A stretch of DNA of 44,331 nt from Candidatus Woesearchaeota archaeon (GCA_018302125.1 JAGWAC010000024.1:1-44331), one strand, 5' to 3'; shown: positions 17,694 through 27,739, counted from the first letter of the stretch. The notes: generated by a model from the sequence alone, not told the origin. Numbers and translations are program-made.

Positions 17694-19349
17694 ATGAATT
17701 TTAAAAAAGGGGAAATAATTGTAATAGCTTTAGCTGTAATGCTCTTTTTAGGATTTATTTTTCTTGTAAAACCAAGTACAACTGGTTATATTGCGTATAC
17801 CTTAGTTTCTAATGAATATAATTATAATTCTTCTTTGGTTAATTTTTCTGATAATCAAATAAAATTAATTCCTTCAACAACTACAACCATAACAACATCA
17901 AGCTCAAATATTTTATTAAGCGCAGCTACACAAAATGAAGATAATAAATTATCCAAAGTAAATTCATTGAATAATGAAAGTGTGAATGTTGAAGAAGATG
18001 AAGAAGAAGAAATTTTAGATTTAACCTTTGCAAGCAATTTAGAAAATAATGATGTAATTTCAGCTTACATAAAGCATAATAAAGATACAAATGTGAAAAT
18101 TTGCCAGCCTTCCAATTTATGCCCAAATCATTATGCAAATTTAAATTATGATGGAACTCCAAAATATCTGAACTTTACCTTAAATTTAAGTTCTGAAAGA
18201 AATACTTTTGGGATTTTTCCAACATCAGAAAAAATTAAAATAGATTATGTTTATGCAATACATTTTGCAACAACTACAAATACAACAACAATTTATCCTT
18301 CTTCAACAACTATTGAAACAAATGACATTGAACCTGCAAACATAAGCAGATTTGATTATTTTAATTACAGCCATAATTTAAATGACCAGAACATAGAATA
18401 TTATTATTCAACAGATTCTGGAAATAATTGGAAAAACTTTACAGATCAAAATATTTCTGCATTAAATTTAACAAAAATAAAAATAAGAGCGATGCTATTT
18501 TCTAATGGAACAGAAACACCCATAATTGAAAGTTTAAGTTTATCTTATTCTGAAACCGAGAATGTAATTTTAGAAGAAATATATATTACAGAAATAAAAT
18601 CTCAAGAAAATCTTGCTTATTTAGTTATTTATTCTGATAATAATTTATCAGATGAAACAATAAATATCCAAGCATCAAATCTTTCAAATCCTGAAAAGAA
18701 CAAGATAAAGGCTGTTGAAATAAATGCAAATAATATATTATTTAATTCAGCTATTTTAAAGATAAACTACACTGATGAAGAACTTGGCAATATTAATGAA
18801 TCTAGTCTAAAATTTTATTATTATAATGAAAGTTCGGAAATTTGGGAAGAAAAAGAGTTTACATTAAACAAAGATGGAAATTATATTGAAAGCAATTTAA
18901 GCCATTTTAGTGTTTATGGAATTTTTGGGGATAAATTAAATCAAGGGGGTTCGAATGATGATGGAACTAGCGGTGGAAGTTCTGGCGGATCTGGAACAAG
19001 CACAACAAGTTCAGGTGCAAGCAGTTCGGGAGGCGGAGACAGGGCTCCTTCTTCAATAGCGCCTGAAAAAAGAACAATAGTAATACAAAATGTCCCACAA
19101 AGAGAAGGGCCAAAAGAAATAAAATTATTTGAAGAGTCAAAAGAAGAGAAAAAGAAACAAGATATAATAACTACACAAGCTGTAAAAGAGATTGATAAAA
19201 TTAATTACTTGGGAATTTACTTTTTTATAGCACTAGTAATAATTTTATATTTTATTTATCATAAGCATGTTAAAAAGACGAATTCTAAGCATGAAAAAAC
19301 TAAAATAAAAAAGCTTAAAAACCACAGATTTAAAGTAAAAATAAAATAA
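17694..19349 (+). CDS. secreted surface protein with PGF-pre-PGF-like region, Gly/Ser linker and C-terminal TM
   Basis: N-terminal hydrophobic segment, GGSSGGSGTSTTSSGASSSGGG linker, C-terminal TM and basic tail. Confidence 0.6.
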   Translation: MNFKKGEIIVIALAVMLFLGFIFLVKPSTTGYIAYTLVSNEYNYNSSLVNFSDNQIKLIPSTTTTITTSSSNILLSAATQNEDNKLSKVNSLNNESVNVEEDEEEEILDLTFASNLENNDVISAYIKHNKDTNVKICQPSNLCPNHYANLNYDGTPKYLNFTLNLSSERNTFGIFPTSEKIKIDYVYAIHFATTTNTTTIYPSSTTIETNDIEPANISRFDYFNYSHNLNDQNIEYYYSTDSGNNWKNFTDQNISALNLTKIKIRAMLFSNGTETPIIESLSLSYSETENVILEEIYITEIKSQENLAYLVIYSDNNLSDETINIQASNLSNPEKNKIKAVEINANNILFNSAILKINYTDEELGNINESSLKFYYYNESSEIWEEKEFTLNKDGNYIESNLSHFSVYGIFGDKLNQGGSNDDGTSGGSSGGSGTSTTSSGASSSGGGDRAPSSIAPEKRTIVIQNVPQREGPKEIKLFEESKEEKKKQDIITTQAVKEIDKINYLGIYFFIALVIILYFIYHKHVKKTNSKHEKTKIKKLKNHRFKVKIK

Positions 19350-19364
19350 TTAAGGAGTGATTTA

Positions 19365-22151
19365 ATGGCTACTGAAGAAGAATTATTAAAAACAATTAAA
19401 GAATTAATGAGTACGCCTGAAAGAATAAGAAATATATGCACTTCAGCACACATTGATATATAATTACTTATTAATGGTAATGTAATTATACAAGAGCATG
19501 GCAAGTGCATAAAAAAAGATTCTAGGTTGATACTTTCAGATGGATCTATAAAAAAAGCAGAGGAAATATTTAGCTTAGCCAAAGAAAAGGGAATTAAATT
19601 TGAAGAAAAAGAAGATCAAATAATTTATGATACTAGAAATTTAAATTTACAAGTTCCTTCTTTAAATAAAGAAACTGGAAAAATAGAAACAAAACAGATA
19701 GAATTGGCTTGGAAATTAAACGGAGGAAAATTAATAAAAATTAAATTGAGAGGTAATAGATCAATTTCTACTACACCAGAACACAAATATTTGATTTTTG
19801 AAAATAATAACATTATAAAAAAAGAAGCTTTTAAATTAAAAATTAATGATAAAGTAATTTGTCCTAAAACTATTGAAGGAAAGATTATAAATAATGTTCA
19901 AGAAATTGTAAATTCTGATGGGACAATTTCTTTGCTAAAATCTGAAGCATATGAAAATCTGGATTTTGTTGAGATTAAATCTATAGAAGAAGATTATTCA
20001 GATGTTGTTTATGATTTTACAGTAAAAGATAATCATAATTTTGTTGCTGAAGGTATTTTTATCTCAAATACAACTTTCTCAGATAATTTACTTTTAGGCG
20101 CTGGAATGATTTCTGAAGAACTAGCTGGCAAGGCATGTGTCATGGATTTTCATGAAGATGAAAAAGAAAGGGGAATTACAATTGATGCTGCCAATGTTTC
20201 TATGATTCATAAAGGGCCAAATGGAGAACCTTATTTAATAAATTTGATTGACACTCCGGGGCATGTAGATTTTGGCGGTGATGTAACCAGGGCTATGAGG
20301 GCTATTGATGGAAGTGTTGTTTTGGTTGATGCTGTTGAAGGAATTATGCCGCAAACAGAAACTGTAATTAAGCAGGCTTTAAGAGAAAGAGTCAAGCCAG
20401 TTTTATTCATAAATAAAGTTGACAGACTAATAAGGGAAGTTAAATTAACTCCAGAAAAAATGCAGGAAAGATTCCTCAAAGTTATTGGGGACATAAACAA
20501 ATTAATTGCAAGACTGGCGCCAGAAGAATTCAAGCAAAAATGGCAGGTTAATGTCCAGGAAGGAAGCGTTGCTTTTGGATCTGCAATCCATAAGTGGGCT
20601 TTAAGCTTTCCATATATGCAGGCAAATAATATTTCTTTTAAGAATGTAATTGATGCTTACACAAATGAGAAGCATGAAGAATTAGCAAAGATCGCCCCTT
20701 TACACAGAGTAGTTTTAAATATGTCAATAAGACACCACCCTAATCCGAAAGAATCACAAAAATACAGAGTTCCAAAATTATGGCATGGTGAATTAGAAAG
20801 CGAGGAGGGAAAATCATTATTAAACTGCGACCCTAATGGACCAGTTGTTTTTGTTGTTACAAAGATTGTCATTGACAGGCATGCTGGCGAGATTGCAGCT
20901 GGCAGATTATTTTCAGGGACAATAAAGTCAGGGCAGGAGATTTACTTAAATGGCGCAAAAAGAAAAGTAAGATTACAACAAGTAAGCATTTACAAGGGGG
21001 CGCAAAGAATTCAAATTGACGAGGGAAAGGCTGGAAATGTCTTGGGATTAGTTGGATTAAAGGATGTTTTTGCAGGAGAGACTGTTTCAAGCTATCCAAT
21101 GCAGCCATTTGAAGCTATCAAGCACATATTTGAACCTGTTATTACTAAGTCTATTGAAGCCAAGAAAGCCTCTGACTTGCCAAAATTAATTGAAATTTTA
21201 AAACAAGTTAATAAAGAAGATCCTGGAATAATTATTGAGATTAATGAGGAAACTGGAGAAAATTTAATTTCTGGAATGGGCGAGCTGCACTTAGAGGTAA
21301 TTGAGAACAGAATAAGGACAGAAAAGGGACTAGATGTAAAGACTTCACCTCCAATTGTTGTATTCAGGGAGACTGCATTAAAAAGGTCTCCTGAAGTAGA
21401 GGGGAAATCACCGAACAAGCATAACAAGTTCTATATTATTGTAGAGCCATTAGAGGAGAATGTTTATCATGCTATTAAAGAGGGAGAAATTGAAGAGACA
21501 AGAATGAAGAAAAAAGAACAAGAATTAGTTGATATTTTTGTCAAGTATGGATATGATGCAAAAGAAGCAAGAAAAATAAAAGAAGTTTTTAATGGAAATA
21601 TTTTGATTGACCAGACCAGGGGTATTGTCCATATTGGAGAGATTATTGAAATGGTCATGGATGGTTTTGAACAAGTAATGAAAGAGGGACCATTAGCAAG
21701 AGAACCTTGCACTAAGTTAAAAGTTTTATTAAGAGACACAAAATTACATGAAGATGCAATCCACAGGGGGCCTGCACAAGTACTGCCTGCTGTAAGAGAG
21801 GCAATTAAAGGGGCAATATTGCAGGCAAACCCAGTAATATTTGAACCATTACAGATTTTACAATTAGAAGCACCTTCACAATATTTAGGAGAGATTACAA
21901 AATTAATCCAGAACAAAAGGGGGCAATTACTAGAGGTTGAACAAGATGCAGATCATACAACAATGAAAGCAAAATTACCTGTTGCTGAAATGTTTGGAAT
22001 TGCCTCGGACTTAAGAGGGGCAACTGGCGGGCGTGGAACTCAGTCTTTAGTTGACCAGGCATTTGAAAAATTACCAAATGAATTACAACAGAAGATTATA
22101 AGACAAATCAGAGACAGAAAGGGATTGAAGAGAGAAGAAACACAGGTTTAA
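19365..22151 (+). CDS. aef2: translation elongation factor EF-2 = join(19365..19457,19497..22151), interrupted by a predicted 39-nt intron and an intein
   Basis: SD-like AAGGAGTGA then MATEEELLKTIKELMSTPERIRNICTSAHID^HGK|intein|TTFSDNLLLGAGMISEELAGK; G-domain and C-terminal EF-2 motifs (LIDTPGHVDFGGDVTRAMRAIDG; ATGGRGTQS). Confidence 0.9.
19458..19496 (+). other. predicted pre-mRNA BHB intron (39 nt) in aef2
   Basis: In-frame insert containing TAA; 9-bp stem TATAATTAC/GTAATTATA; 3-nt bulges AT^A and AG^C; central ATTG/CAAG (3 bp + A.G). Confidence 0.72.
19506..20069 (+). other. EF-2 mini-intein (188 aa), no endonuclease domain
   Basis: Block A CIKKDSRLILSDGS, block B RSISTTPEHKYL, block F/G VYDFTVKDNHNFVAEGIFISN, +1 Thr. 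Confidence 0.9.
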
Positions 22152-22319
22152 AAAATTATAATATGGCAACTTAACTAATTTTGCTGATTCTCGTAATTGA
22201 TATAAATAAGAATGAAAATATATCAAGGAGAGGTGAAGTAAAGTTGGCAAGTTTATTAACAAGAGAACAAGCAAGACAGTTTTTAAAAGAAAGACCTTTC
22301 TTTTGTGCATTAAAAAAAG

Positions 22320-22480
22320 CTTTTTTATGAAAAGCAAATTGTTTTCGTGCTTTCTTTTCCTTTGTTCCTGATTTTATTTCAAATAAAAATAATTTATATC
22401 CTACCAAGATAATTAAGTCAATGTAAAAAATATCTTCTCCTTTACATATAAAGTTTAACAAGACTGCTCTGTTGCTGGCT
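22320..22480 (-). pseudogene. PD-(D/E)XK-nuclease-like remnant
   Basis: NRAVLLNFICKGEDIFYIDLIILVGYKLFLFEIKSGTKEKKARKQFAFHKKAFF; D...ExK pattern in a fragmentary ORF with no credible start. Confidence 0.4.
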
Positions 22481-22793
22481 TATTTATGGTTGTTTTGCAG
22501 GTATTTTGATCTAGACAGGCTCTTTTTTGGACATTATTTCTGCAATCTGCCCAATCTGTACAAAACCAGGATTCTTTACAAGAAACTTCTTTAGAAGAAG
22601 TCTCATCAAGAACAACTGGAGATTCTTTGGTTAAATTCAAAAGATCTAGCCTTTGCTGTTCTAAAATCTCTTCCTTATCATAATCTTTTTTAATTTCTAA
22701 AACCATAGAGAAGAAGATTAAGATAAGAACTAAAATAAACAAATAAAAGAATTGGAGCATATATTTATTTTTAAATAAGCTCTTTTTTTGCAT
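22455..22793 (-). CDS. small membrane-anchored Cys-rich extracytoplasmic protein
   Basis: N-terminal TM then CKESWFCTDWADCRNNVQKRACLDQNTCKTTINKPATEQSC. Confidence 0.5.
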   Translation of the reverse strand: MQKKSLFKNKYMLQFFYLFILVLILIFFSMVLEIKKDYDKEEILEQQRLDLLNLTKESPVVLDETSSKEVSCKESWFCTDWADCRNNVQKRACLDQNTCKTTINKPATEQSC

Positions 22794-22992
22794 TTATTTT
22801 TAGTATATTATATAGTATAAAAATATACTTATAAAATTAGTGTTTTTGTTGTAGTGACTACCACACTTTTAATGCTTAAAAACAAAAAGGTTATAAATAT
22901 AGAATTCTATAAGAAGAATACTTAAAGACAATGTCTTTATATAAGAATATCACTGTAAAGTAGTCTTTAAGAATCTGGGGGAATAAAACAAA

Positions 22993-23121
22993 ATGGTTGA
23001 TGCTAAATGTAAGGAATGTGGAGCGCTTTTTGTTATTGACAGCTGTATTCCAGAGGAAATGGAGTGTTTCTGTGGTAGCGAAGTGTTCGAAATAATTGAA
23101 AAATCAATGGTTATAGCGTAA
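22993..23121 (+). CDS. small zinc-ribbon protein (42 aa)
   Basis: MVDAKCKECGALFVIDSCIPEEMECFCGSEVFEIIEKSMVIA. Confidence 0.5.
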   Translation: MVDAKCKECGALFVIDSCIPEEMECFCGSEVFEIIEKSMVIA

Positions 23122-23163
23122 ACTTTTAGAAAAGTTTAATCAAAAAGCCATAAATGAATTATA

Positions 23164-23541
23164 ATGAGGGTAGATAAGACTAGATTAGAAAAAGAATTTT
23201 TAGATGATTTAGCAGTAAAATTATGCCTTAATTACAAAAGCAGATTATATGTAAGAGAAGATAATGAAGATTCTAGTTACCCTGTAGATGTTCCTTTTTG
23301 GTTTATTGAAGAAATACAAAGCTTGCCAAAACTTTTAGGCTTAATTCCTAGAACAGAGAGACATTTAATCCTTGCAATTAATGATTTAAATTATAGTTAT
23401 CCAGAGATACAAGCAGTTATTTATGATAATAAAGTTAAGTCTAAAATAATCCAAGATTTAGAATCTTTTGCAGCAGAAAATGGATTTTTAATAAATCTTA
23501 AAGAAAGAAAACAACTTTACAGAATTGTCTGGGGAGAATAG
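23164..23541 (+). CDS. hypothetical protein
   Basis: 125-aa ORF upstream of pheS. Confidence 0.5.
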   Translation: MRVDKTRLEKEFLDDLAVKLCLNYKSRLYVREDNEDSSYPVDVPFWFIEEIQSLPKLLGLIPRTERHLILAINDLNYSYPEIQAVIYDNKVKSKIIQDLESFAAENGFLINLKERKQLYRIVWGE

Positions 23542-23630
23542 GTTTTCTCTTAATAAACTAAAAGACTTTTTACATTAGTGAATCTTGTCAAGACAGGAAC
23601 TTTTTTAAATATCTTAAGAGTTAGAGTATT

Positions 23631-25136
23631 ATGGATGTTGAGGAAATAATTAAGACATTAACCCCTTTAGAGAGAAGGGTTTTGCCTTTATTAAAAAAGA
23701 ATAACAATTTTAATTCTCTTGTAAATGCTTCAAATTTAAGTGAAACAGAAGTAAACAGGTCTTTATTATGGCTTCAAAACAAGAATTTGATTAAGATTAG
23801 TGAAGAAGTTAAAGAGAGTGTTGTTGTAGGGAGAAATGGGGAGGAATATTTAAAAGACGGACTGCCTGAGAGAAGAGTTTTGAATGTATTAAGCGAACGA
23901 AATTTAAGTTTAAGAGAATTAACAGATCATGCTTGTTTAGATGAGGATGAATTAAGAGTTTCTTTAGGAATTTTAAGAAAAAAAGATGCTATTGAAATTA
24001 AAGACAATGTAAGATTAAAAGATACTGGAAAAAAATTATTAAATTTAGAATTTGAAGAAGAGAAATTCCTGAAAAAATTGCCTTTAAATGTTAAAGAATT
24101 AGACAATAAGGAGATAGCTGTTTTATCTGAACTTAAAAAAAGAAAGAATATAATTAAAATTGAGAACTTAAAAACAAAAACTGTTTATTTAACTGAATTT
24201 GGCAGAAGTATTTTAGAAAAAGGTCTGAGAGAAGACTTGCTTGAGGGATTAACAATTGATTTATTAAAATCAGGGAAGTGGAAAGGAAAAGAATTCAGAC
24301 ACTATAATATTACATCAATTACACCAAAAATTTATGGGGGTAGGATACATCCACAAAGTTTAGTTATAGATAAAATAAAAAAAATCTTTTTAAATTTAGG
24401 ATTTAAAGAAATGAAAAGTCCTTGGGTTGATACTTGTTTCTGGTGTATGGATTCTATGTGGATTCCACAAGATCATCCTTCAAGAGAAGTGCAGGATACT
24501 TTCTTTTTACCTTACAAAGGAGATATTCCAAATGAGTTAAGCAAAAAAGTTGCTGATGTTCATGAGCATGGTGGGAAAACTGGGTCAAAAGGATATGGAT
24601 ATAAATGGAATCCTGAAATTGCTAAACAATTAATTTTGAGGACACATACTACTGCAACAACTTACAGATATTTTCATCAAAAAAATATAGAATATCCGGC
24701 TAAATATTTCTCAATTGGAAGAGTTTTTAGAAATGAATCTATAGACCAGACACATTTAGCTGAATTTCATCAAGTAGAGGGATTTGTAATGGATGAAGAT
24801 TTAACTTTAAGAGATTTAATGGGATATATAAAAGAATTTTATTCTAAAATGGGGATTTATAAAATTAAGTTTAAACCAGTTTACAATCCATATACAGAAC
24901 CATCAATGGAGGCTTATGGATATAATGAGCAACTAGGAAAATGGATTGAATTAATTAATTCTGGAGTTTTCAGACCAGAATCATTAGAACCTTATGGAAT
25001 TAATGTTCCTGTTATTGCATGGGGATTAAGTGTTGAAAGACTGGCAATGATGCTGTACAAACAAAAAGATATTAGAGAGGTATTCGGAACTTTAAATGAT
25101 TTAAACTTTTTAAGGACATATAATGCAAAATGGTAA
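23631..25136 (+). CDS. pheS: phenylalanyl-tRNA synthetase alpha subunit
   Basis: Class II motifs; KYFSIGRVFRNESIDQTHLAEFHQVEGFVMDE. Confidence 0.97.
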   Translation: MDVEEIIKTLTPLERRVLPLLKKNNNFNSLVNASNLSETEVNRSLLWLQNKNLIKISEEVKESVVVGRNGEEYLKDGLPERRVLNVLSERNLSLRELTDHACLDEDELRVSLGILRKKDAIEIKDNVRLKDTGKKLLNLEFEEEKFLKKLPLNVKELDNKEIAVLSELKKRKNIIKIENLKTKTVYLTEFGRSILEKGLREDLLEGLTIDLLKSGKWKGKEFRHYNITSITPKIYGGRIHPQSLVIDKIKKIFLNLGFKEMKSPWVDTCFWCMDSMWIPQDHPSREVQDTFFLPYKGDIPNELSKKVADVHEHGGKTGSKGYGYKWNPEIAKQLILRTHTTATTYRYFHQKNIEYPAKYFSIGRVFRNESIDQTHLAEFHQVEGFVMDEDLTLRDLMGYIKEFYSKMGIYKIKFKPVYNPYTEPSMEAYGYNEQLGKWIELINSGVFRPESLEPYGINVPVIAWGLSVERLAMMLYKQKDIREVFGTLNDLNFLRTYNAKW

Positions 25137-26782
25137 TATTAGAAACAAATTTTACTGAATTAAATAAAGCAATTGGAAAGAAATTAACAAAGAAAGAGTT
25201 AGAAGATACTTTGTTTGATTTAGGGATGGAATTAGAGAGGACAGAGAAAGATGAGATTAGAATTGAAATTACGCCTGACAGACCAGATTTATTATCAACA
25301 CAAGGATTAGGAAGAGCTTTAAAATCTTATTTGGGAATTAAAACTGGATTAAGAGAGTATAAAATAAAAAAATCTGAAATTAAAATCAATGTTGACAAAA
25401 GTGTAGAAAAAGTAAGACCTTATACAGTTGCTGCTGCTGTCAAGAATTTAAAGTTAGATTATGAAAAGATTAAAGAAATAATAAATATTCAAGAAAAATT
25501 ACACAATACATTTGCAAGAAAAAGGAAAAAAACTTCTATTGGAATTTATCCTTTGGAAAATATTAGTCCACCAATAACTTATTTGGCTGAGAAATCTGAT
25601 AAAATCAAATTTGTTCCCTTGGATTTTGAAAAAGAATTAACTGGAAAGGAAATATTGGAAAAACACCCAACTGGAATTAAATATGCTGATTTATTGAAAA
25701 GCTATGACAAATATCCAATTTTTGTTGATTCCAAGAATAAAGTTTTATCCATGCCACCTATTATTAATTCACAAGAATTAGGAAAAGTAAATGATAAAAC
25801 CAAAGATATTTTCATTGAGTGTTCTGGCCATGATATCAATGCTTCTGAACAAGTTTTGAATTTAATTGTAACTACTTTGGCTGATATGGGTGGAGAGATT
25901 TATTCTGTTGAAGTTAATTACGGAAACAAGAAAATGATTACTCCTAATTTAGAGCCTGAAAAGAAGGAAATAAAATTAAGTTATATAAATAAAATTTTAG
26001 GCCTTGAATTAAAATCAAAAGATGCAATTGAATTATTAAAAAGAATGGGGTATGATGCTTCTGGAACTGACAAAATAAGAATTTTAATTCCAAAGTATAG
26101 AACAGACATATGGCATGATATTGATATTGTTGATGATGTTGCAAGAGCCTATGGGTTTAACAACATGAAACCCACTTTTCCAAAGGTACATTCTGTTGCA
26201 GAAACAATTCCAGAGCATGATTTCCTTAATAGATTAAAAGAATTAATCATTGGATTAGGATATAATGAAACTTTTACATTTGGGTTAACAAGCAAAGATG
26301 ACCAATTTAGAAAAATGAATACAAAACCTTGCCCAAGCATTGAATTAGGAAGTGTAAAAGAACAGACAATCAATATGGTAAGAGTTTGGTTATTGCCTGA
26401 GTTATTAAAATTTTTAGTTAATAATAGAAGCAGAGAATATCCACAAAGAATTTTTGAAGTAAATGATGTTGTTGTCCAAGATAGTAAAGAGGATATTAAA
26501 TCTAAAAATGTTACTAGATTATGCTGCGTAAGTGCCCATGAAAAAGCTAATTTTACTGAAATTAAGCAAGTTTTAGATTATTTAGGACAAGTTTTAAATT
26601 TAAATTTAAGGCTCGAAGAATTAAGGCATGATAGCTTTATTGAGGGAAGATGTGCTAGTATTTTATTAAATGAAAAGGAAATTGGTTTTATGGGAGAGAT
26701 AAATCCTATTGCTTTGAATAATTTTGATTTACAAGTTCCTGTTTGTGCTTTGGAATTAGATGCTGAGAAATTACTGGGATAA
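25130..26782 (+). CDS. pheT: phenylalanyl-tRNA synthetase beta subunit (archaeal type)
   Basis: RIEITPDRPDLLSTQGLGRAL; overlaps pheS. Confidence 0.96.
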   Translation: MVILETNFTELNKAIGKKLTKKELEDTLFDLGMELERTEKDEIRIEITPDRPDLLSTQGLGRALKSYLGIKTGLREYKIKKSEIKINVDKSVEKVRPYTVAAAVKNLKLDYEKIKEIINIQEKLHNTFARKRKKTSIGIYPLENISPPITYLAEKSDKIKFVPLDFEKELTGKEILEKHPTGIKYADLLKSYDKYPIFVDSKNKVLSMPPIINSQELGKVNDKTKDIFIECSGHDINASEQVLNLIVTTLADMGGEIYSVEVNYGNKKMITPNLEPEKKEIKLSYINKILGLELKSKDAIELLKRMGYDASGTDKIRILIPKYRTDIWHDIDIVDDVARAYGFNNMKPTFPKVHSVAETIPEHDFLNRLKELIIGLGYNETFTFGLTSKDDQFRKMNTKPCPSIELGSVKEQTINMVRVWLLPELLKFLVNNRSREYPQRIFEVNDVVVQDSKEDIKSKNVTRLCCVSAHEKANFTEIKQVLDYLGQVLNLNLRLEELRHDSFIEGRCASILLNEKEIGFMGEINPIALNNFDLQVPVCALELDAEKLLG

Positions 26783-27160
26783 CTCTAATAATTTTTTTGG
26801 ATTTAATCCGTAAACTGCCTGCTGAATTCCAGTAATAGACCTTACATTTCTTTGTAAAATTTCTTTTTCAATTAATTTATCAACTAAAGTTTCTCTTGCC
26901 TCTCTAACTAATTCTGATTTTGTTTTATAGTGTCCATTTCTTAAATCTGGATCAGTATTATCAAAAAAATCAACAACACACTTAAGAGATATTTTTTCAA
27001 AATCTGTTTTTAATCCTAAATTTTTAGATAATTTGTCATAATTTATATCCGCTGTATCTATTGTTAGTAAACTGAGACCATTATCTTCTACTGTATATAA
27101 CATATCGAAGAATTTAAAATGAGTATTTATAAGCTTTGTGAATTTTAAATTTAAAGTCAA
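26771..27160 (-). CDS. hypothetical protein
   Basis: 129-aa ORF convergent with pheT. Confidence 0.5.
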   Translation of the reverse strand: MTLNLKFTKLINTHFKFFDMLYTVEDNGLSLLTIDTADINYDKLSKNLGLKTDFEKISLKCVVDFFDNTDPDLRNGHYKTKSELVREARETLVDKLIEKEILQRNVRSITGIQQAVYGLNPKKLLELSQ

Positions 27161-27196
27161 TAGATTTTTAAAGTGTTGAATTTGGAGAGATTTGTT

Positions 27197-27700
27197 ATGG
27201 AGTCTTTAATACCTGTGCTGGCTTTTTTGGGAATTTTTGTTGGTATCTTAATAGCAAAGTTTACTAGGGAAGAAATAAGAAATAACAGGAATTATTTATT
27301 AGTATTAAGCAAGATTATAATTGGAATCTTGATCTTAGTTGTTATTGTTTTTAGCAAGAATTTCTCATTATTGTTTATAGGTGTTTTACTCGGTTTTTTA
27401 AGTGCTTATGTATTATCTGAGTTTTTGTTTTTAGGTCTTGTATTGGGAATAAGCTTTTTTTTGAAGAAGGATATTACATTAATTACTTCTTCACTGGTTT
27501 TTATGTATTCTTTGGTTTATGGCAGCTTGATAAGATTAAGCACATTAACTTTTTCAAAGATTTTAGTCTTGTTTATTATGTTTTTTCTTCCTTTTAGCAT
27601 TTTTTTAATTGACGGCGTTTTAATGATAGACTTAGTTATTGGTTTTGTTGCTGGCGGTTTAAGCAATTATTTAATTGGAAACAAATTTGCTCTTTTTTAA
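27197..27700 (+). CDS. multi-TM membrane protein
   Basis: Several hydrophobic segments; ATG at 27197 (MESLIPVLAFLG) more plausible than 27173. Confidence 0.55.
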   Translation: MESLIPVLAFLGIFVGILIAKFTREEIRNNRNYLLVLSKIIIGILILVVIVFSKNFSLLFIGVLLGFLSAYVLSEFLFLGLVLGISFFLKKDITLITSSLVFMYSLVYGSLIRLSTLTFSKILVLFIMFFLPFSIFLIDGVLMIDLVIGFVAGGLSNYLIGNKFALF

Positions 27701-27739
27701 CAGAATAATTTATATAGTGAAGAATATAAATAGATCTTT

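Noticed and set aside
17855-18162. Minus-strand ORFs opposite the secreted protein at 17694-19349
   Set aside because: Repetitive Ser/Val or Leu/His composition mirrors the low-complexity sense strand.
19458-19496. Stop-codon readthrough, selenocysteine or reassigned TAA as an explanation for the EF-2 interruption
   Set aside because: Thirteen extra codons in the invariant AHIDHGK loop would destroy GTP binding, TAA terminates most other genes here, and exact removal of the insert restores the motif. Assembly error remains possible and needs read checking.
19527-22151. EF-2 ORF starting at TTG 19527 as given in the ORF track
   Set aside because: This codon is the Leu in CIKKDSRLILSDGS, inside intein block A. 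The true N-terminus (MATEEELLKTIKELMSTPERIRNICTSAHID) is upstream at 19365, separated by the predicted 39-nt intron.
22171-22337. Short + strand ORF near 22244 (LASLLTREQARQFLKERPFFCALKKAFL) with SD-like GGAGAGGTGA
   Set aside because: Only 28 codons with a TTG start and no recognisable family; not enough support to call a gene.
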